In this document: positions 35,647 to 43,203 of the stretch, one piece after another
Layout of the letters: the number at the start of each line of letters is the position of its first letter
How positions within the stretch are numbered: position 1 is the stretch's first letter
NCBI RefSeq assembly: GCF_009846755.1
Contig: NZ_AQOR01000009.1
Location: forward strand, 1-64,000
DNA from: Alcanivorax sp. S71-1-4
GTDB taxonomy: Bacteria; Pseudomonadota; Gammaproteobacteria; Pseudomonadales; Alcanivoracaceae
Length of the DNA: 64,000 nt
Direction of reading: 5' to 3'
The notes under the pieces: model-generated
What the model was told of the DNA's origin: nothing
What the model saw: only the letters and a program-made list of their open reading frames with translations
Database searches by the model: none
Program-made: the position numbers and the translations under genes

Positions 35647-35678
35647 CTCCCCCGATGGGGCGGTGACATGCCCCAGGG
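35647..35678 (-). promoter_or_regulatory. G/C strand-exchange motif in the helicase leader
   Basis: Minus strand: GGGGC, eight bases, GCCCC, AT, CGGGG. The C-tract can pair with either flanking G-tract, placed about 35 nt before the helicase start. Confidence 0.5.
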
Positions 35679-35720
35679 TTGGGAAGAATCGCGACGGTCG
35701 AACGTCGCGGGAAAAGCGGA

Positions 35721-36017
35721 TCAATACTCTTCAGGCAACAGCAGCGTGGTCACGCTGCGATCCCATTCGGTGATGATCCAGAGCTTCAGGTCGTTGGTGA
35801 CCCGGTAGGACGAGAACAGCCGATCCTCACCGGACTTCAACGCGGCATCGTTTTGATGCCGGTCGTCGTCGCAGAGATCGCCCCAGTCGCCACTGAGATG
35901 GCGCCGTAGATAGGGGCCGGGATTGAACGCACCCCGTTGGACCAGATCGTTCACGCCCATAGTCATGACCACGTGACCAGCCTGGAAGCGCGGTTGAGAC
36001 AGCATTGCAAGTGCCAT
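35721..36017 (-). CDS. Conserved ICE protein of unknown function
   Basis: A 98-residue soluble protein opening MALAMLSQPRFQAGHVVMTM with a C-terminus LKLWIITEWDRSVTTLLLPE. It is a common ICE/plasmid accessory gene, sometimes annotated as plasmid-related protein. The sequence suggests a small alpha/beta domain. No catalytic motif is visible. It lies between the helicase and methyltransferase genes with a structured leader of its own. Confidence 0.65.
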   Translation of the reverse strand: MALAMLSQPRFQAGHVVMTMGVNDLVQRGAFNPGPYLRRHLSGDWGDLCDDDRHQNDAALKSGEDRLFSSYRVTNDLKLWIITEWDRSVTTLLLPEEY

Positions 36018-36049
36018 GGTGATTACCTCTCAAGAAAAAGGGGCCACGG

Positions 36050-36076
36050 CACCCCACAGGGGCGACGTGACCCCGG
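36050..36076 (-). promoter_or_regulatory. G/C strand-exchange motif in the leader of the 98-aa gene
   Basis: Minus strand CCGGGGTCACGTCGCCCC followed by TGTGGGG: one C-tract flanked by two G-tracts, as in the neighbouring leaders. Confidence 0.5.
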
Positions 36077-36117
36077 TGGGTGGATGAAAACGACGGCGAA
36101 CCGTCAGGGAACAACGA

Positions 36118-37227
36118 TCAGCGAATGGTCAGTACCTGGCCCCATGTGGGGGAGCCAAGGGTCATGTCCCACGCCCTAATGACAGGCACGAACCTGTCGG
36201 TGAGGATGCGCGTCTCGGCCACGGAGCCATCGTCACGCTCGGTGTATTCCGTCTGGTGAGACTTCTCCTTGTGGGTATCACCTTTGACGACGAGCGTGCG
36301 GCCGTTCTTCGATTGCACGACGCCTGAAACCGCGCCTGCGGCCAGAGCCAGGGCGAGATGCCAGTGCGACAGGGCGCGCGCCGGGGGCCGTGGCAATTGC
36401 TGCGCGGCGCCCAGGTGCGTGTCGATTGACGGCCACAGCCCTTGCAGGCGCTGTACCTCGTCGGCGAACTGCTCGGGTTCGAGCGTGACGCGATAGAAGT
36501 GCTCCGGTTCGGCGGGAGACGCCGGAACCGTGTAAGGCTGGAACGGCCATTCGCAGGGCAATTCCTCGGCTTCGATGTCGCCTTGCCCGACTTGCAGCAA
36601 CAGGCTGCGCGCCGTCTTGGCGTCGTCCGGCACCTGCTCGCGCTGACGCACGCGCCGGCCGAAGATCACCACCTGCTTGAACTGCACGTCCACCGCACGG
36701 TAGATGCGCAGGTCGGCGAAGTGGCGGGTCAGCCAGCCGACGAACTCGGCATCGAGTACATAGGCCGGGATGATGAGCACCAGCACGCCGTCGTACTGCA
36801 ACAGCGGCAGGCTGCGTTGATAGAACAGCTTTTCCAGCCGTGCGCGGCCCTGACCCTGGTAGCCGATGTTGCCATCGACACCCCGCGTCAGGTCGCCATA
36901 GGGCGGGTTGAGCCACAGCAGTCCGAAGGATTGCCGGGAAATCAGCGTGTCCATCAGATCGCCGTGCAGGCAACGATCGACGAATCCGCGCGCATGGGTG
37001 GCGCGCTCCGCGTCGTATTCGACGGCATAGGCCCGAACCTGCTCGCGCCCGAGGGCATGGGCGGCTTCGGCGATCGCCACGCCTTCGCCGGCGCAGGGAT
37101 CGAGGATGCACATGGCGCCGGATGAGGGTGCCAGCGCGGTCAGGGCTCTTTCCAACGTGGGTTCGTCCGTCGGGAAGTAGCCGTTCTTGATGAAGTTGCG
37201 CGCAAGGCGCGGAAACATGAGAGCCAT
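36118..37227 (-). CDS. DUF6094-type adenine-specific DNA methyltransferase
   Basis: A 369-residue class I methyltransferase. The SAM-binding motif I is ILDPCAGEGVAIAEA (about residues 42-56) and the catalytic N6-adenine/N4-cytosine motif is LLWLNPPYGD (about 103-112, NPPY). The C-terminal part (VVQSKNGRTLVVKGDTHKEK) is typical of the ICE family. It may methylate element DNA against host restriction. ATG 37227 was chosen because it has AGGAGA upstream and removes a leader-derived extension. Confidence 0.82.
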   Translation of the reverse strand: MALMFPRLARNFIKNGYFPTDEPTLERALTALAPSSGAMCILDPCAGEGVAIAEAAHALGREQVRAYAVEYDAERATHARGFVDRCLHGDLMDTLISRQSFGLLWLNPPYGDLTRGVDGNIGYQGQGRARLEKLFYQRSLPLLQYDGVLVLIIPAYVLDAEFVGWLTRHFADLRIYRAVDVQFKQVVIFGRRVRQREQVPDDAKTARSLLLQVGQGDIEAEELPCEWPFQPYTVPASPAEPEHFYRVTLEPEQFADEVQRLQGLWPSIDTHLGAAQQLPRPPARALSHWHLALALAAGAVSGVVQSKNGRTLVVKGDTHKEKSHQTEYTERDDGSVAETRILTDRFVPVIRAWDMTLGSPTWGQVLTIR

Positions 37228-37294
37228 GAGAATCTCCTGTGAAGAAGTGGGATGAAAGCGGGCACGCGCGACGCACATGCCCGTGTGGTGAGCG

Positions 37295-37942
37295 TCAGGC
37301 GACCCGCCGCAGCGGTTTGCCCGAGGCCAGCTCGACCTGCGAAACACCAAGGGTTCCGTTGCGAATCAGTTCGCCCAGCGCCGTGGTCAGCGCCGGAACG
37401 TCCAGGGCCAGCCGATGGCCTTCCAGCGGCCCGAGGGCAAACGGAAGGCGGGTCAGCATGTCCCGCGATTGCAACAGCTCCAGCACGGCATCGCGCCAGT
37501 GGTCGAGCAGCGGAAGGGGGCAGGTCTCCCGCACCAGCGCCCATAGGCGTTCGGTGTGGTCGGTCACTGTCCTGGGCAGTAGCGCCAATGCGCTGGCGTT
37601 GGCCTTGTCGGGCTTCACGCAGCGCTTGTCGAACAGCCACAGATGAGACATGGAACCGAACAGCGTGCGCCGGAAGGCGCGCGTGGTGCGTTTCTCAAGG
37701 TTGTCGGTGTTGCCGACAAAGACCGGAATCGACGCCTGATCGGTGACGAGATGGAACTGGTCCAGTCCCTGCTCGGACCGACCGAGGGTCAGGCGAGCCA
37801 GGAACTCCTGGATGGCTGTATCGCGCGCCCAGACGGACAGGAAGACGAGGTTGCCGTGCTCATCGCCGATGCAGCCGTCGGCCATGAGGTCGGGGCATTC
37901 GTCGATGCGATAGAGCACACTGGATGATGTGGATGCAGGCAT
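37295..37942 (-). CDS. Conserved ICE protein of unknown function
   Basis: A 215-residue protein not recognised as a named domain. It has GCIGDEHGNLVFLSVWARD near residue 22-40 and a C-terminal helical region. It begins at ATG 37942, behind a structured leader with both the short G/C motif and RNA element copy B. Product annotation in relatives is hypothetical. Confidence 0.65.
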   Translation of the reverse strand: MPASTSSSVLYRIDECPDLMADGCIGDEHGNLVFLSVWARDTAIQEFLARLTLGRSEQGLDQFHLVTDQASIPVFVGNTDNLEKRTTRAFRRTLFGSMSHLWLFDKRCVKPDKANASALALLPRTVTDHTERLWALVRETCPLPLLDHWRDAVLELLQSRDMLTRLPFALGPLEGHRLALDVPALTTALGELIRNGTLGVSQVELASGKPLRRVA

Positions 37943-37975
37943 GGTGATGTCCTCGAAGTAAAGAAAGGCAGCACC

Positions 37976-38004
37976 GCCCGCGAGGGCAGTCACTGCCCCA
38001 GGGG
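37976..38004 (-). promoter_or_regulatory. G/C strand-exchange motif in the leader of the 215-aa gene
   Basis: Minus strand GGGCAG-TGA-CTGCCC overlaps GCCC-TCGC-GGGC, again a shared C-tract between two pairing partners. Confidence 0.5.
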
Positions 38005-38020
38005 GATGGAAGGAAACGCA

Positions 38021-38121
38021 AACGCCGTAGGCGTCTTGGTAAATGGAACGACCTGTGCGTCGCAACGCACCGTAGCCTTGAAGGTCTTGGCTACCTGGGC
38101 ATGTTGTCGGCAACGCCGACG
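38021..38121 (-). ncRNA. Structured RNA-like leader element, copy B
   Basis: Minus strand: P1 GTCGGC/GCCGAC (38106-38120), conserved linker CATGCCCAGG, P2 GTAGCC/GGCTAC (38072-38094), P3 GTGCGT-TGCG-ACGCAC (38055-38070) with a UNCG loop, and a short 3' hairpin ACGCC/GGCGT (38022-38034). P1 and P3 differ in sequence from copies A and C but keep pairing. The outer 3' stem is missing, so this copy is shorter. Confidence 0.65.
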
Positions 38122-38224
38122 GACATAGGGGTAGCCTGCTTCAAGAGGCCGATGAGCGGGAGCGAAAAACCGCCACGCGACGCCACCCTGTTTGCCGGAG
38201 ACTCCGAAGAGACTTCTGCTGAAA

Positions 38225-38261
38225 GAAAAAAGCGGACCATGCCGTCATGGGCATGATCCGC
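38225..38261 (-). terminator. Terminator after the DUF932 gene
   Basis: A 12-bp stem with one wobble, GCGGACCATGCC / GGCATGATCCGC (38232-38261), followed on the minus strand by TTTTTTC, 8 bp past the DUF932 stop. Confidence 0.75.
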
Positions 38262-38268
38262 TTGATGG

Positions 38269-39096
38269 TCAGGCTTTCAACTGACGCAGACCTTCCGCCA
38301 GCAGCCAGAGCGCCCGGTTCAGCCGGACGTTCTGGTCGATGCCTTGAACGGGCCGCGTGCGTTGCTGGCGCCCGTTCGCGGTACGGCCGGTCAGGCCGCC
38401 TTTGACGAGGTTCTCCTGGACACGATTGAAGGTGGACCAGAGGTCCAAACGGTTGTCGTCGAAACGACGTGGCCGCAGAACCTGACTTTCCGTGATCGGC
38501 AAGGTCTTGCCGGGATCGTCGTACTTGAGGGTCAGCGCCGATCTGGCGAAGACCTCGGCCTCACCGTCGTCGAGTGTGATAGCACCCATGGCGTCGCGCG
38601 AGTGTTGCACTCGCTCGAAACCCTGCAAGACCTCGTAGGCGCCTTCGATGACGTGATCGGTGACGTTGCCCTTGTGAGGAACGCGGACGTCGGCGAACGT
38701 GTCGCCGCACACCAGGCCGTTCTGGCAGACGAAGCGGAACATACCCGCCAGCATCTGATAGCTGCTGGTGCCATCGTGCGAGTTGAGCAGGATGATCTCA
38801 CTCGCCTCGGAGCCATTGATCTGGCTCGCATGACGAAGCCGCAGCATGTGCTTGGTGTAGTCACGGCGATCCTCGTGGCGCACACGTGTCTGGCACACCA
38901 TGAACGGTTGGAAACCCTCTCTGCGCAGCTCCGCCAACACGGCTGCGGTCGGAATGTAGCTGTAGCGCTGGGAACGGCTTTCGTGCGGGGTCTCCGCGAA
39001 GATGGATGGAGCGACGGTGCGGATCTGATCATCCGACAACGGATGATCCGAACGCAGCACCGGAGAACGATAAGAAAAGCGGGATGCGAGTTTCAT
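38269..39096 (-). CDS. DUF932 protein (phage/plasmid-like)
   Basis: A 275-residue DUF932 protein. Recognisable blocks are RYSYIPTAAVLAELRREGFQ, LRLRHASQINGSEASEIILL and NGLVCGDTFADVRVPHKGN. The family is widespread on plasmids, phages and ICEs beside DNA-metabolism genes; function unknown. It has its own terminator and follows the terminator of the 86-aa gene, so it seems to be an independent transcription unit. Confidence 0.85.
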   Translation of the reverse strand: MKLASRFSYRSPVLRSDHPLSDDQIRTVAPSIFAETPHESRSQRYSYIPTAAVLAELRREGFQPFMVCQTRVRHEDRRDYTKHMLRLRHASQINGSEASEIILLNSHDGTSSYQMLAGMFRFVCQNGLVCGDTFADVRVPHKGNVTDHVIEGAYEVLQGFERVQHSRDAMGAITLDDGEAEVFARSALTLKYDDPGKTLPITESQVLRPRRFDDNRLDLWSTFNRVQENLVKGGLTGRTANGRQQRTRPVQGIDQNVRLNRALWLLAEGLRQLKA

Positions 39097-39171
39097 GACT
39101 ATCTCCTTCTGAGGATTGGAGCAATCGGCATCGAGAGGCGCAAAGCCGGATGCGCGATTGCATGGGACAAA

Positions 39172-39195
39172 GAAAAAAGCCCTGCGGAGCAGGGC
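39172..39195 (-). terminator. Terminator after the 86-aa gene
   Basis: Minus strand GCCCTGC-TCC-GCAGGGC (39179-39195) is followed by TTTTTTC, a textbook intrinsic terminator. Confidence 0.8.
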
Positions 39196-39248
39196 CTGGG
39201 TGGGTCAGGTAAAGAGGAATGCAGCCCCGTGAAGCACGGGCCTGCGGT

Positions 39249-39509
39249 TCAGTCCGGCTCGAATTGCCGGCTGTAGGGGTTGAAGCGAAGCGCTTCGCTC
39301 CCTTTGAGGATCGGTGTGAAACCGTCCAGGTAGAGGTTGGCGAGGTACTGGTCGCGGTAGGTCAACGCCTGCCGTGCCTGTTCCTCGGTGAGACCGTCGC
39401 TGATGAAGTGATCGAGCAGTTCCTCGTCGGAGGAAACTTCGTTGTTGGACAACTGCTCTTCGACGAGGCGCAGCAACGATGCCGGGAGGGCGGCCAGGAT
39501 CGGGTCCAT
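39249..39509 (-). CDS. Small acidic conserved ICE protein
   Basis: An 86-residue acidic protein (SSDEELLDHFISDGLTEEQA in the middle) with a short helical fold. Family unknown to me. It is 18 bp after the 137-aa gene, in the same direction, and ends at a strong terminator. Confidence 0.6.
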   Translation of the reverse strand: MDPILAALPASLLRLVEEQLSNNEVSSDEELLDHFISDGLTEEQARQALTYRDQYLANLYLDGFTPILKGSEALRFNPYSRQFEPD

Positions 39510-39527
39510 GACGTGTACCTCCCGTGC

Positions 39528-39941
39528 TCAGGCCACCGCCGCTGGCGTGCGACGACGTGCGTGATGGGCAAGCACACCTTCCCGCCACTCGGGGGATTGC
39601 ACCGCCACCCCTCCCCGCCACTCGGGGGATTGCACCGGCGCCATGTCGAGATAGCGCAACGGGCACGAGTAGTAGTAGGGGTGCATGGATTCATCCAGGG
39701 GCTTGTGGCCCCATTCGCCGCCCGAGCCTTGCAGCAGGTCGCAACGGATGACGTTGATGGAATCGCCGGCAGCGAGCTTCATGAATCCCGCCTGCTTGGC
39801 GGTGATGCGCGCCACGGACCACAGCACGTTGCCGCGCAGGGCGTGGGCGATGACCTCCGAGCGAGCGTTTTCGCCCTCCTGCGGTTCGATCAGTTCGCGG
39901 ATCAGTTGGTCGCGGGTTTGCCGCGAGAAATACCAGCCCAT
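39528..39941 (-). CDS. Conserved ICE protein (DUF6927-like) with an in-frame repeat
   Basis: A 137-residue protein opening MGWYFSRQTRDQLIRELIEP, a pattern I associate with small ICE proteins of the DUF6927 type. The C-terminal part contains an 11-residue tandem duplication, VQSPEWRGGVA then VQSPEWREGVL, caused by a 33-bp direct repeat. The tail after the repeat is basic. Function unknown. The start lies behind AGGAG and a structured leader. Confidence 0.65.
   Translation of the reverse strand: MGWYFSRQTRDQLIRELIEPQEGENARSEVIAHALRGNVLWSVARITAKQAGFMKLAAGDSINVIRCDLLQGSGGEWGHKPLDESMHPYYYSCPLRYLDMAPVQSPEWRGGVAVQSPEWREGVLAHHARRRTPAAVA
39581..39637. repeat. 33-bp in-frame tandem repeat
   Basis: A 24-bp identical block CCCGCCACTCGGGGGATTGC(+4) occurs at 39581-39604 and 39614-39637, offset 33 bp, i.e. 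11 codons, inside the 137-aa gene. Confidence 0.9.
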
Positions 39942-39974
39942 GGGAATTCTCCTGTGAAAAAAAGCCGGAGCACT

Positions 39975-39998
39975 CCCCCGACGGGGGAAATACCCCGG
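39975..39998 (-). promoter_or_regulatory. G/C strand-exchange motif in the leader of the 137-aa gene
   Basis: Minus strand CCGGGGTATTTCCCCCGTCG followed by GGGG: a C5 tract between two G-tracts. Confidence 0.5.
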
Positions 39999-40034
39999 CG
40001 GGTGGTTGGAACGTCGCGGGAAGCGACAGATGGA

Positions 40035-40646
40035 TCAGGCGGAGGCGATATGCCAGTCCTGGGACAGCGGCGCGAACTCGTAGCCCAAGGCACCGAGACG
40101 GTCGCGTTGCTGACGCAACAGGCGGCGATCGACGGTGGCATCGAGCTTGACGATCTCGCCCAGCGGCCAGAGAGCGCCGAACAGCGTGGCGTCGTCGTCC
40201 TGCGTTACCGGCTTGGAAGCCGGCTTAGCGGGAACGTCGGCACCGAACGGCGTGGTATCGACCAGGGGATCGCTGGACGTTGCCGCCTTCGCTTCGGCAG
40301 GTGCCGAAGTGGACGGGACAGGCGTCTGCGCTTCCTCGTCGATCGGATCGACTTCCTGCGGACTCAGCCGGTTGGCTTCATCGCGGCTCAGGTGGTCGAT
40401 GTTCGATAAGGTCATTCCGCCCAGGTGCGCGCGGATCTCGATGACCATGCGGCCGCTGGTGTTGTACGTCGAAGGACGAATCTCGGTGATGACGAAATCG
40501 CCCTCGTACTTGCCTTCGCGGTACTGGTCCAACTCGGCGTTCTTGATGACGAACTCGCCGATGGAGGTGGCGAGGCGGCCGACGTTGAAGTCGCCGTTCC
40601 TGCCGTGGATGGTCTTGATGGCCAATTGGCCGGGAAGAGTGATCAT
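40035..40646 (-). CDS. DUF3275 family ICE protein
   Basis: A 203-residue protein that opens MITLPGQLAIKTIHGRNGDF and has YEGDFVITEIRPSTY near residue 47, the start of the DUF3275 family. A Pro/Ser/Ala-rich linker (about residues 105-150) separates a C-terminal LDATVDRRLLRQQRDRLGAL segment. The N-terminal part looks OB-fold-like; single-strand DNA binding is a guess. It is in line with the neighbouring DUF3577 gene. Confidence 0.8.
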   Translation of the reverse strand: MITLPGQLAIKTIHGRNGDFNVGRLATSIGEFVIKNAELDQYREGKYEGDFVITEIRPSTYNTSGRMVIEIRAHLGGMTLSNIDHLSRDEANRLSPQEVDPIDEEAQTPVPSTSAPAEAKAATSSDPLVDTTPFGADVPAKPASKPVTQDDDATLFGALWPLGEIVKLDATVDRRLLRQQRDRLGALGYEFAPLSQDWHIASA

Positions 40647-40719
40647 GGGTCAGCTCCTTACGATGAGGTTACGAGACGCCGATCGGAAAGACCGGCGGCC
40701 CGTTGGATGGAAAGGAAGC

Positions 40720-40741
40720 AAGGCCCCGGCGAGGGGGCCTT
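40720..40741 (-). terminator. Terminator-like hairpin after the DUF3577 gene
   Basis: Stem AAGGCCCC/GGGGCCTT (8 bp) just past the stop, followed on the minus strand by GCTTCCTTTCC. Confidence 0.55.
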
Positions 40742-40747
40742 GTGGGT

Positions 40748-41275
40748 TCAGAACGACTCGGCCAACGCCGGTACTTCGGCTGCTTCGTCGTCGGAAACCG
40801 TCTCGGATGCGGGTGCATCCTGGACAGCGGGTTCGCTCGAAACGCTGGGCGCTTCGTCGCGAGCCGTTTCCTCGGAGGCCTTGGGTTCGGCCTTGTAGAC
40901 GAGTTGGCCATCGACCTTGATCCAGCTCACGAAGAGCAGGCGGGCCTTCAGGCTGACGCTCTGTTCGCCGACACGCTTCCCCTTGCTGTAGGTGAAGATG
41001 TCGGTCCACAGATCGCCCAGACGAAAGCCGATCAGCACTTTGCGTTCGGCCTCGACGGCGGGGACGCAACGGCGGATCAGGTGCTGCGCTTCGCTGCCGG
41101 ATACGCGCACGTCGAAACGGCGGTACTCCGGCTTATCGCTGGGACCATTGAGCGCTGCGATGTCGCAGGCCAGGAAGGCATCGCCTTTCTTGGGCTTCAC
41201 TTCGCGGATGCGATTGAGATACCCGAGGCCGGTGATGTGCAGGTCGAAGTAGGACTTTTCGGATGAAGTGGTCAT
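40748..41275 (-). CDS. STY4534-family ICE replication protein (DUF3577)
   Basis: A 175-residue DUF3577 protein: YFDLHITGLGYLNRIREVKP and DAFLACDIAALNGPSD near the N-terminus, an acidic tail (about 145-175). Family members are annotated as ICE replication proteins; a single-strand binding-like fold would fit. ATG 41275 was chosen because longer frames run through RNA element C. Confidence 0.82.
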   Translation of the reverse strand: MTTSSEKSYFDLHITGLGYLNRIREVKPKKGDAFLACDIAALNGPSDKPEYRRFDVRVSGSEAQHLIRRCVPAVEAERKVLIGFRLGDLWTDIFTYSKGKRVGEQSVSLKARLLFVSWIKVDGQLVYKAEPKASEETARDEAPSVSSEPAVQDAPASETVSDDEAAEVPALAESF

Positions 41276-41320
41276 GGTGAATCTCCAGACTTGAGGGACA
41301 AGAAGGCGGAGACACACCCA

Positions 41321-41346
41321 CCCCGGCGGGGAGGCATAACCCCCGC
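41321..41346 (-). promoter_or_regulatory. G/C strand-exchange motif in the DUF3577 leader
   Basis: Minus strand CGGGGGTTATGCCTCCCCGC followed by CGGGG; the C-tract is shared between two stems. Confidence 0.5.
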
Positions 41347-41383
41347 GCGGGTTGATGGATCGAACGATCCAGGTACTGCTTGT

Positions 41384-41514
41384 GCATCCTTCGCCCTGGG
41401 AGGGGCGAACGTTCGCGCATGGGATGCTGGTGCGAACTGGATCGGTCACGCGGTCGGAACCGCGTCGTAGCCTCGAAGACCGTGACTACCTGGGCATGTT
41501 GCTGACGGATCAGC
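41384..41514 (-). ncRNA. Structured RNA-like leader element, copy C
   Basis: Minus strand: P1 GCTGA-TCCG-TCAGC (41501-41514, UNCG loop), linker CATGCCCAGG, P2 GTAGTC/GGCTAC with one G-U pair (41467-41489), P3 ACGCGGT-TCCG-ACCGCGT (41448-41465), outer stem GCATCC (41422-41427)/GGATGC (41384-41389) around TTCGCCC/GGGCGAA. The region between P3 and the outer stem, AGTTCGCAC-like, is conserved with copy A. Confidence 0.7.
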
Positions 41515-41608
41515 GGAACATGCCCGCAGCGTGGCATGGCGGCGGCGAACCGGCGACCGTCAATCGGCTTCCGCAGCCATCCCTATTTCTGTGGGGCACA
41601 AAGAGAAA

Positions 41609-41627
41609 GAGCCCCGTGAAGGGGCTC
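41609..41627 (-). terminator. Terminator after the DUF5983-like gene
   Basis: Stem GAGCCCC/GGGGCTC with a 5-nt loop, followed on the minus strand by TTTCTCTTTG. Confidence 0.6.
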
Positions 41628-41640
41628 AAGGTGGAGAGGG

Positions 41641-42366
41641 TCAGTCTTCGTAGACAGGCAGGCCGTCCAGTATCGCGGCGTTCGGATCGAAGACCAGTAT
41701 GCGCACGTCTGCCATGGCGGCCAGGTGCAGCACGTTCAGCAGCGGCGTGGGGACGCACGCATCCGTCTGATCGCTGTGCAGTGCCTGGGCATTGCGGCCA
41801 TCGACGATTTCGAGATTGGCGTCAGTCCAGGGCGTAGCGATCAACTTCACGCCCACGGCATCGCTGTCGGGAATCCTGAAGGCTTCAAACAACAGGCCGG
41901 TGAGCGTGGATGTGTCCGCGAGGTCTTCGAGGTACTGCATCGTTTCCTCGGGAAGGTGCCCGGAACTGATCTCCCAGCATCGGCTGTAGTGGCCGGTGTC
42001 GAAGGTCAGACGCCGCACCACGTCGCGGGCGGCTTCCTCGGAATAGGTATCGCCGACATGCACTGGCGTCCCGGAGTCGTCCGCCATGACGGCATAGATC
42101 ACCGTGCGCGCGATGCCATGGTTCCGGCATTGAGCGTCCAGTTCATCCGGCACGGCTTGGCCTTGAGTGATCAAGGTGAAGTCGTCGCAGAAGACGCATT
42201 CATGCCGCTGGATCTGGTCGTCCCGCAGATGGGACTGCGAGGCATGCAGCGGAAGATAGGTCAGCGGGCAGTCGTCATCGTAGGCAATGGCGATCATTCG
42301 CTGAATGGAAAGGCCGTTGTAGCCACGGACGAAGGGATTGGAAACAGGATTGGCATTGGGGTTCAT
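41641..42366 (-). CDS. Conserved ICE protein with a DUF5983-like C-terminus
   Basis: A 241-residue protein. The C-terminal block LLNVLHLAAMADVRILVFDP and ILDGLPVYED resembles the end of DUF5983, where a buried strand is followed by a D-GLPVY motif. CVFCDD (about residue 57) is a possible metal-binding pair. Function unknown. ATG 42366 was chosen over a leader-derived extension. Confidence 0.65.
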   Translation of the reverse strand: MNPNANPVSNPFVRGYNGLSIQRMIAIAYDDDCPLTYLPLHASQSHLRDDQIQRHECVFCDDFTLITQGQAVPDELDAQCRNHGIARTVIYAVMADDSGTPVHVGDTYSEEAARDVVRRLTFDTGHYSRCWEISSGHLPEETMQYLEDLADTSTLTGLLFEAFRIPDSDAVGVKLIATPWTDANLEIVDGRNAQALHSDQTDACVPTPLLNVLHLAAMADVRILVFDPNAAILDGLPVYED

Positions 42367-42397
42367 GATGGTTCTCCAGTAGAGGAAAGGCGGAGCC

Positions 42398-42423
42398 GAT
42401 CCCCTGCCGGGGATCGACCCCAG
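42398..42423 (-). promoter_or_regulatory. G/C strand-exchange motif in the leader of the DUF5983-like gene
   Basis: Minus strand GGGGTCGATCCCC overlaps GATCCCC-GGCA-GGGGATC; two alternative stems share the C-tract. Confidence 0.55.
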
Positions 42424-42441
42424 AGGGATGAAAGAAACGGT

Positions 42442-42461
42442 GCCCGTCACGAATGACGGGC
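42442..42461 (-). terminator. Terminator-like hairpin after the 129-aa gene
   Basis: Minus strand GCCCGTCA-TTCG-TGACGGGC, an 8-bp stem with a UUCG tetraloop, then ACCGTTTCTTTC. Confidence 0.6.
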
Positions 42462-42472
42462 CGCCGGTGCTG

Positions 42473-42862
42473 TTACCAGCCGGTGTAGTTGAGGATCAGC
42501 GTGGCGATGATCTTGCGTCGCTCCAGGTCCAGGCCGCCCAGGTCGGCCAGACCGTGGACGCCAACGCGCTTGAGCAGCGCACCGCCGTCCTTGGAGTTGT
42601 AGAAGCTCACCATCGCGGCGAGAAAGACCCTTTCGCCGGAACTCATGGCGCCGATGGTCTTCCTGATGACAGCGACGTTCGGGCACAAGTCCCACTTGTC
42701 CTCTGCCAGGTCCAGACATTCCTGCGTACCGTTGAACAGGTCGGGGCCGACCAGTTCGACGCCGCGCTTCCAGGCGTGGAAAAAGGCGTCGGGGGCTTTC
42801 GAGAAGTGCAGATCGTTGCGCGCGATCTCGTCAAAGATCGCCTGCTGGCTCATCGGATTCAT
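42473..42862 (-). CDS. Conserved ICE protein of unknown function
   Basis: A 129-residue mainly helical protein (MSQQAIFDEIARNDLHFSKA near the start; SSGERVFLAAMVSFYNSKDG later). No named family recognised. It lies 33 bp after the 77-aa gene in the same direction. Confidence 0.65.
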   Translation of the reverse strand: MNPMSQQAIFDEIARNDLHFSKAPDAFFHAWKRGVELVGPDLFNGTQECLDLAEDKWDLCPNVAVIRKTIGAMSSGERVFLAAMVSFYNSKDGGALLKRVGVHGLADLGGLDLERRKIIATLILNYTGW

Positions 42863-42895
42863 GACGAGGTTCTCCTGATGACAGATGGATGGGGA

Positions 42896-43129
42896 TCACG
42901 GGTACTGGCGCTGCGTCCATGCGCCGGTTTCCAGGGCATGGCGAGCGGCCTCGTGGCTCGGGAAATACTCGACGGACTCGCGGGAGACGGGGCCGTCGTC
43001 GTCGAAGGTGCCGATGTAGTGCCCGGTGGCACTGCGCAGCACCTGCAAGGGCAGGCTTTTGCCCACATACGCCAGCGCCAGCAGACCCGAAGGGCCTGTG
43101 GGCTTGAGTGCGACAGGATCGAAGGACAT
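42896..43129 (-). CDS. Small conserved ICE protein
   Basis: A 77-residue soluble protein with LLALAYVGKSLPLQVLRSAT and HYIGTFDDDGPVSRESVEYF, consistent with a small beta-rich domain. No function known. It is the first gene downstream of topB, after an 800-bp structured gap that includes RNA element D. Confidence 0.6.
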   Translation of the reverse strand: MSFDPVALKPTGPSGLLALAYVGKSLPLQVLRSATGHYIGTFDDDGPVSRESVEYFPSHEAARHALETGAWTQRQYP

Positions 43130-43160
43130 GGTGCTCTCCTATGAAGGGATGGGAAGCGCC

Positions 43161-43194
43161 GCATCCCGACGGGATGAAGCGGATTCCCGTGGGG
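43161..43194 (-). promoter_or_regulatory. G/C strand-exchange motif in the leader of the 77-aa gene
   Basis: Minus strand CGGGA, ten bases, TCCCG, TC, GGGAT: the C-tract can pair on either side, as in the other leaders but with weaker pairs. Confidence 0.45.
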
Positions 43195-43203
43195 TGGAAC
43201 GAA

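Noticed and set aside
39581-39637. Possible start of a CRISPR array
   Set aside because: Only two units, in frame within a gene, and no spacer-like variation.
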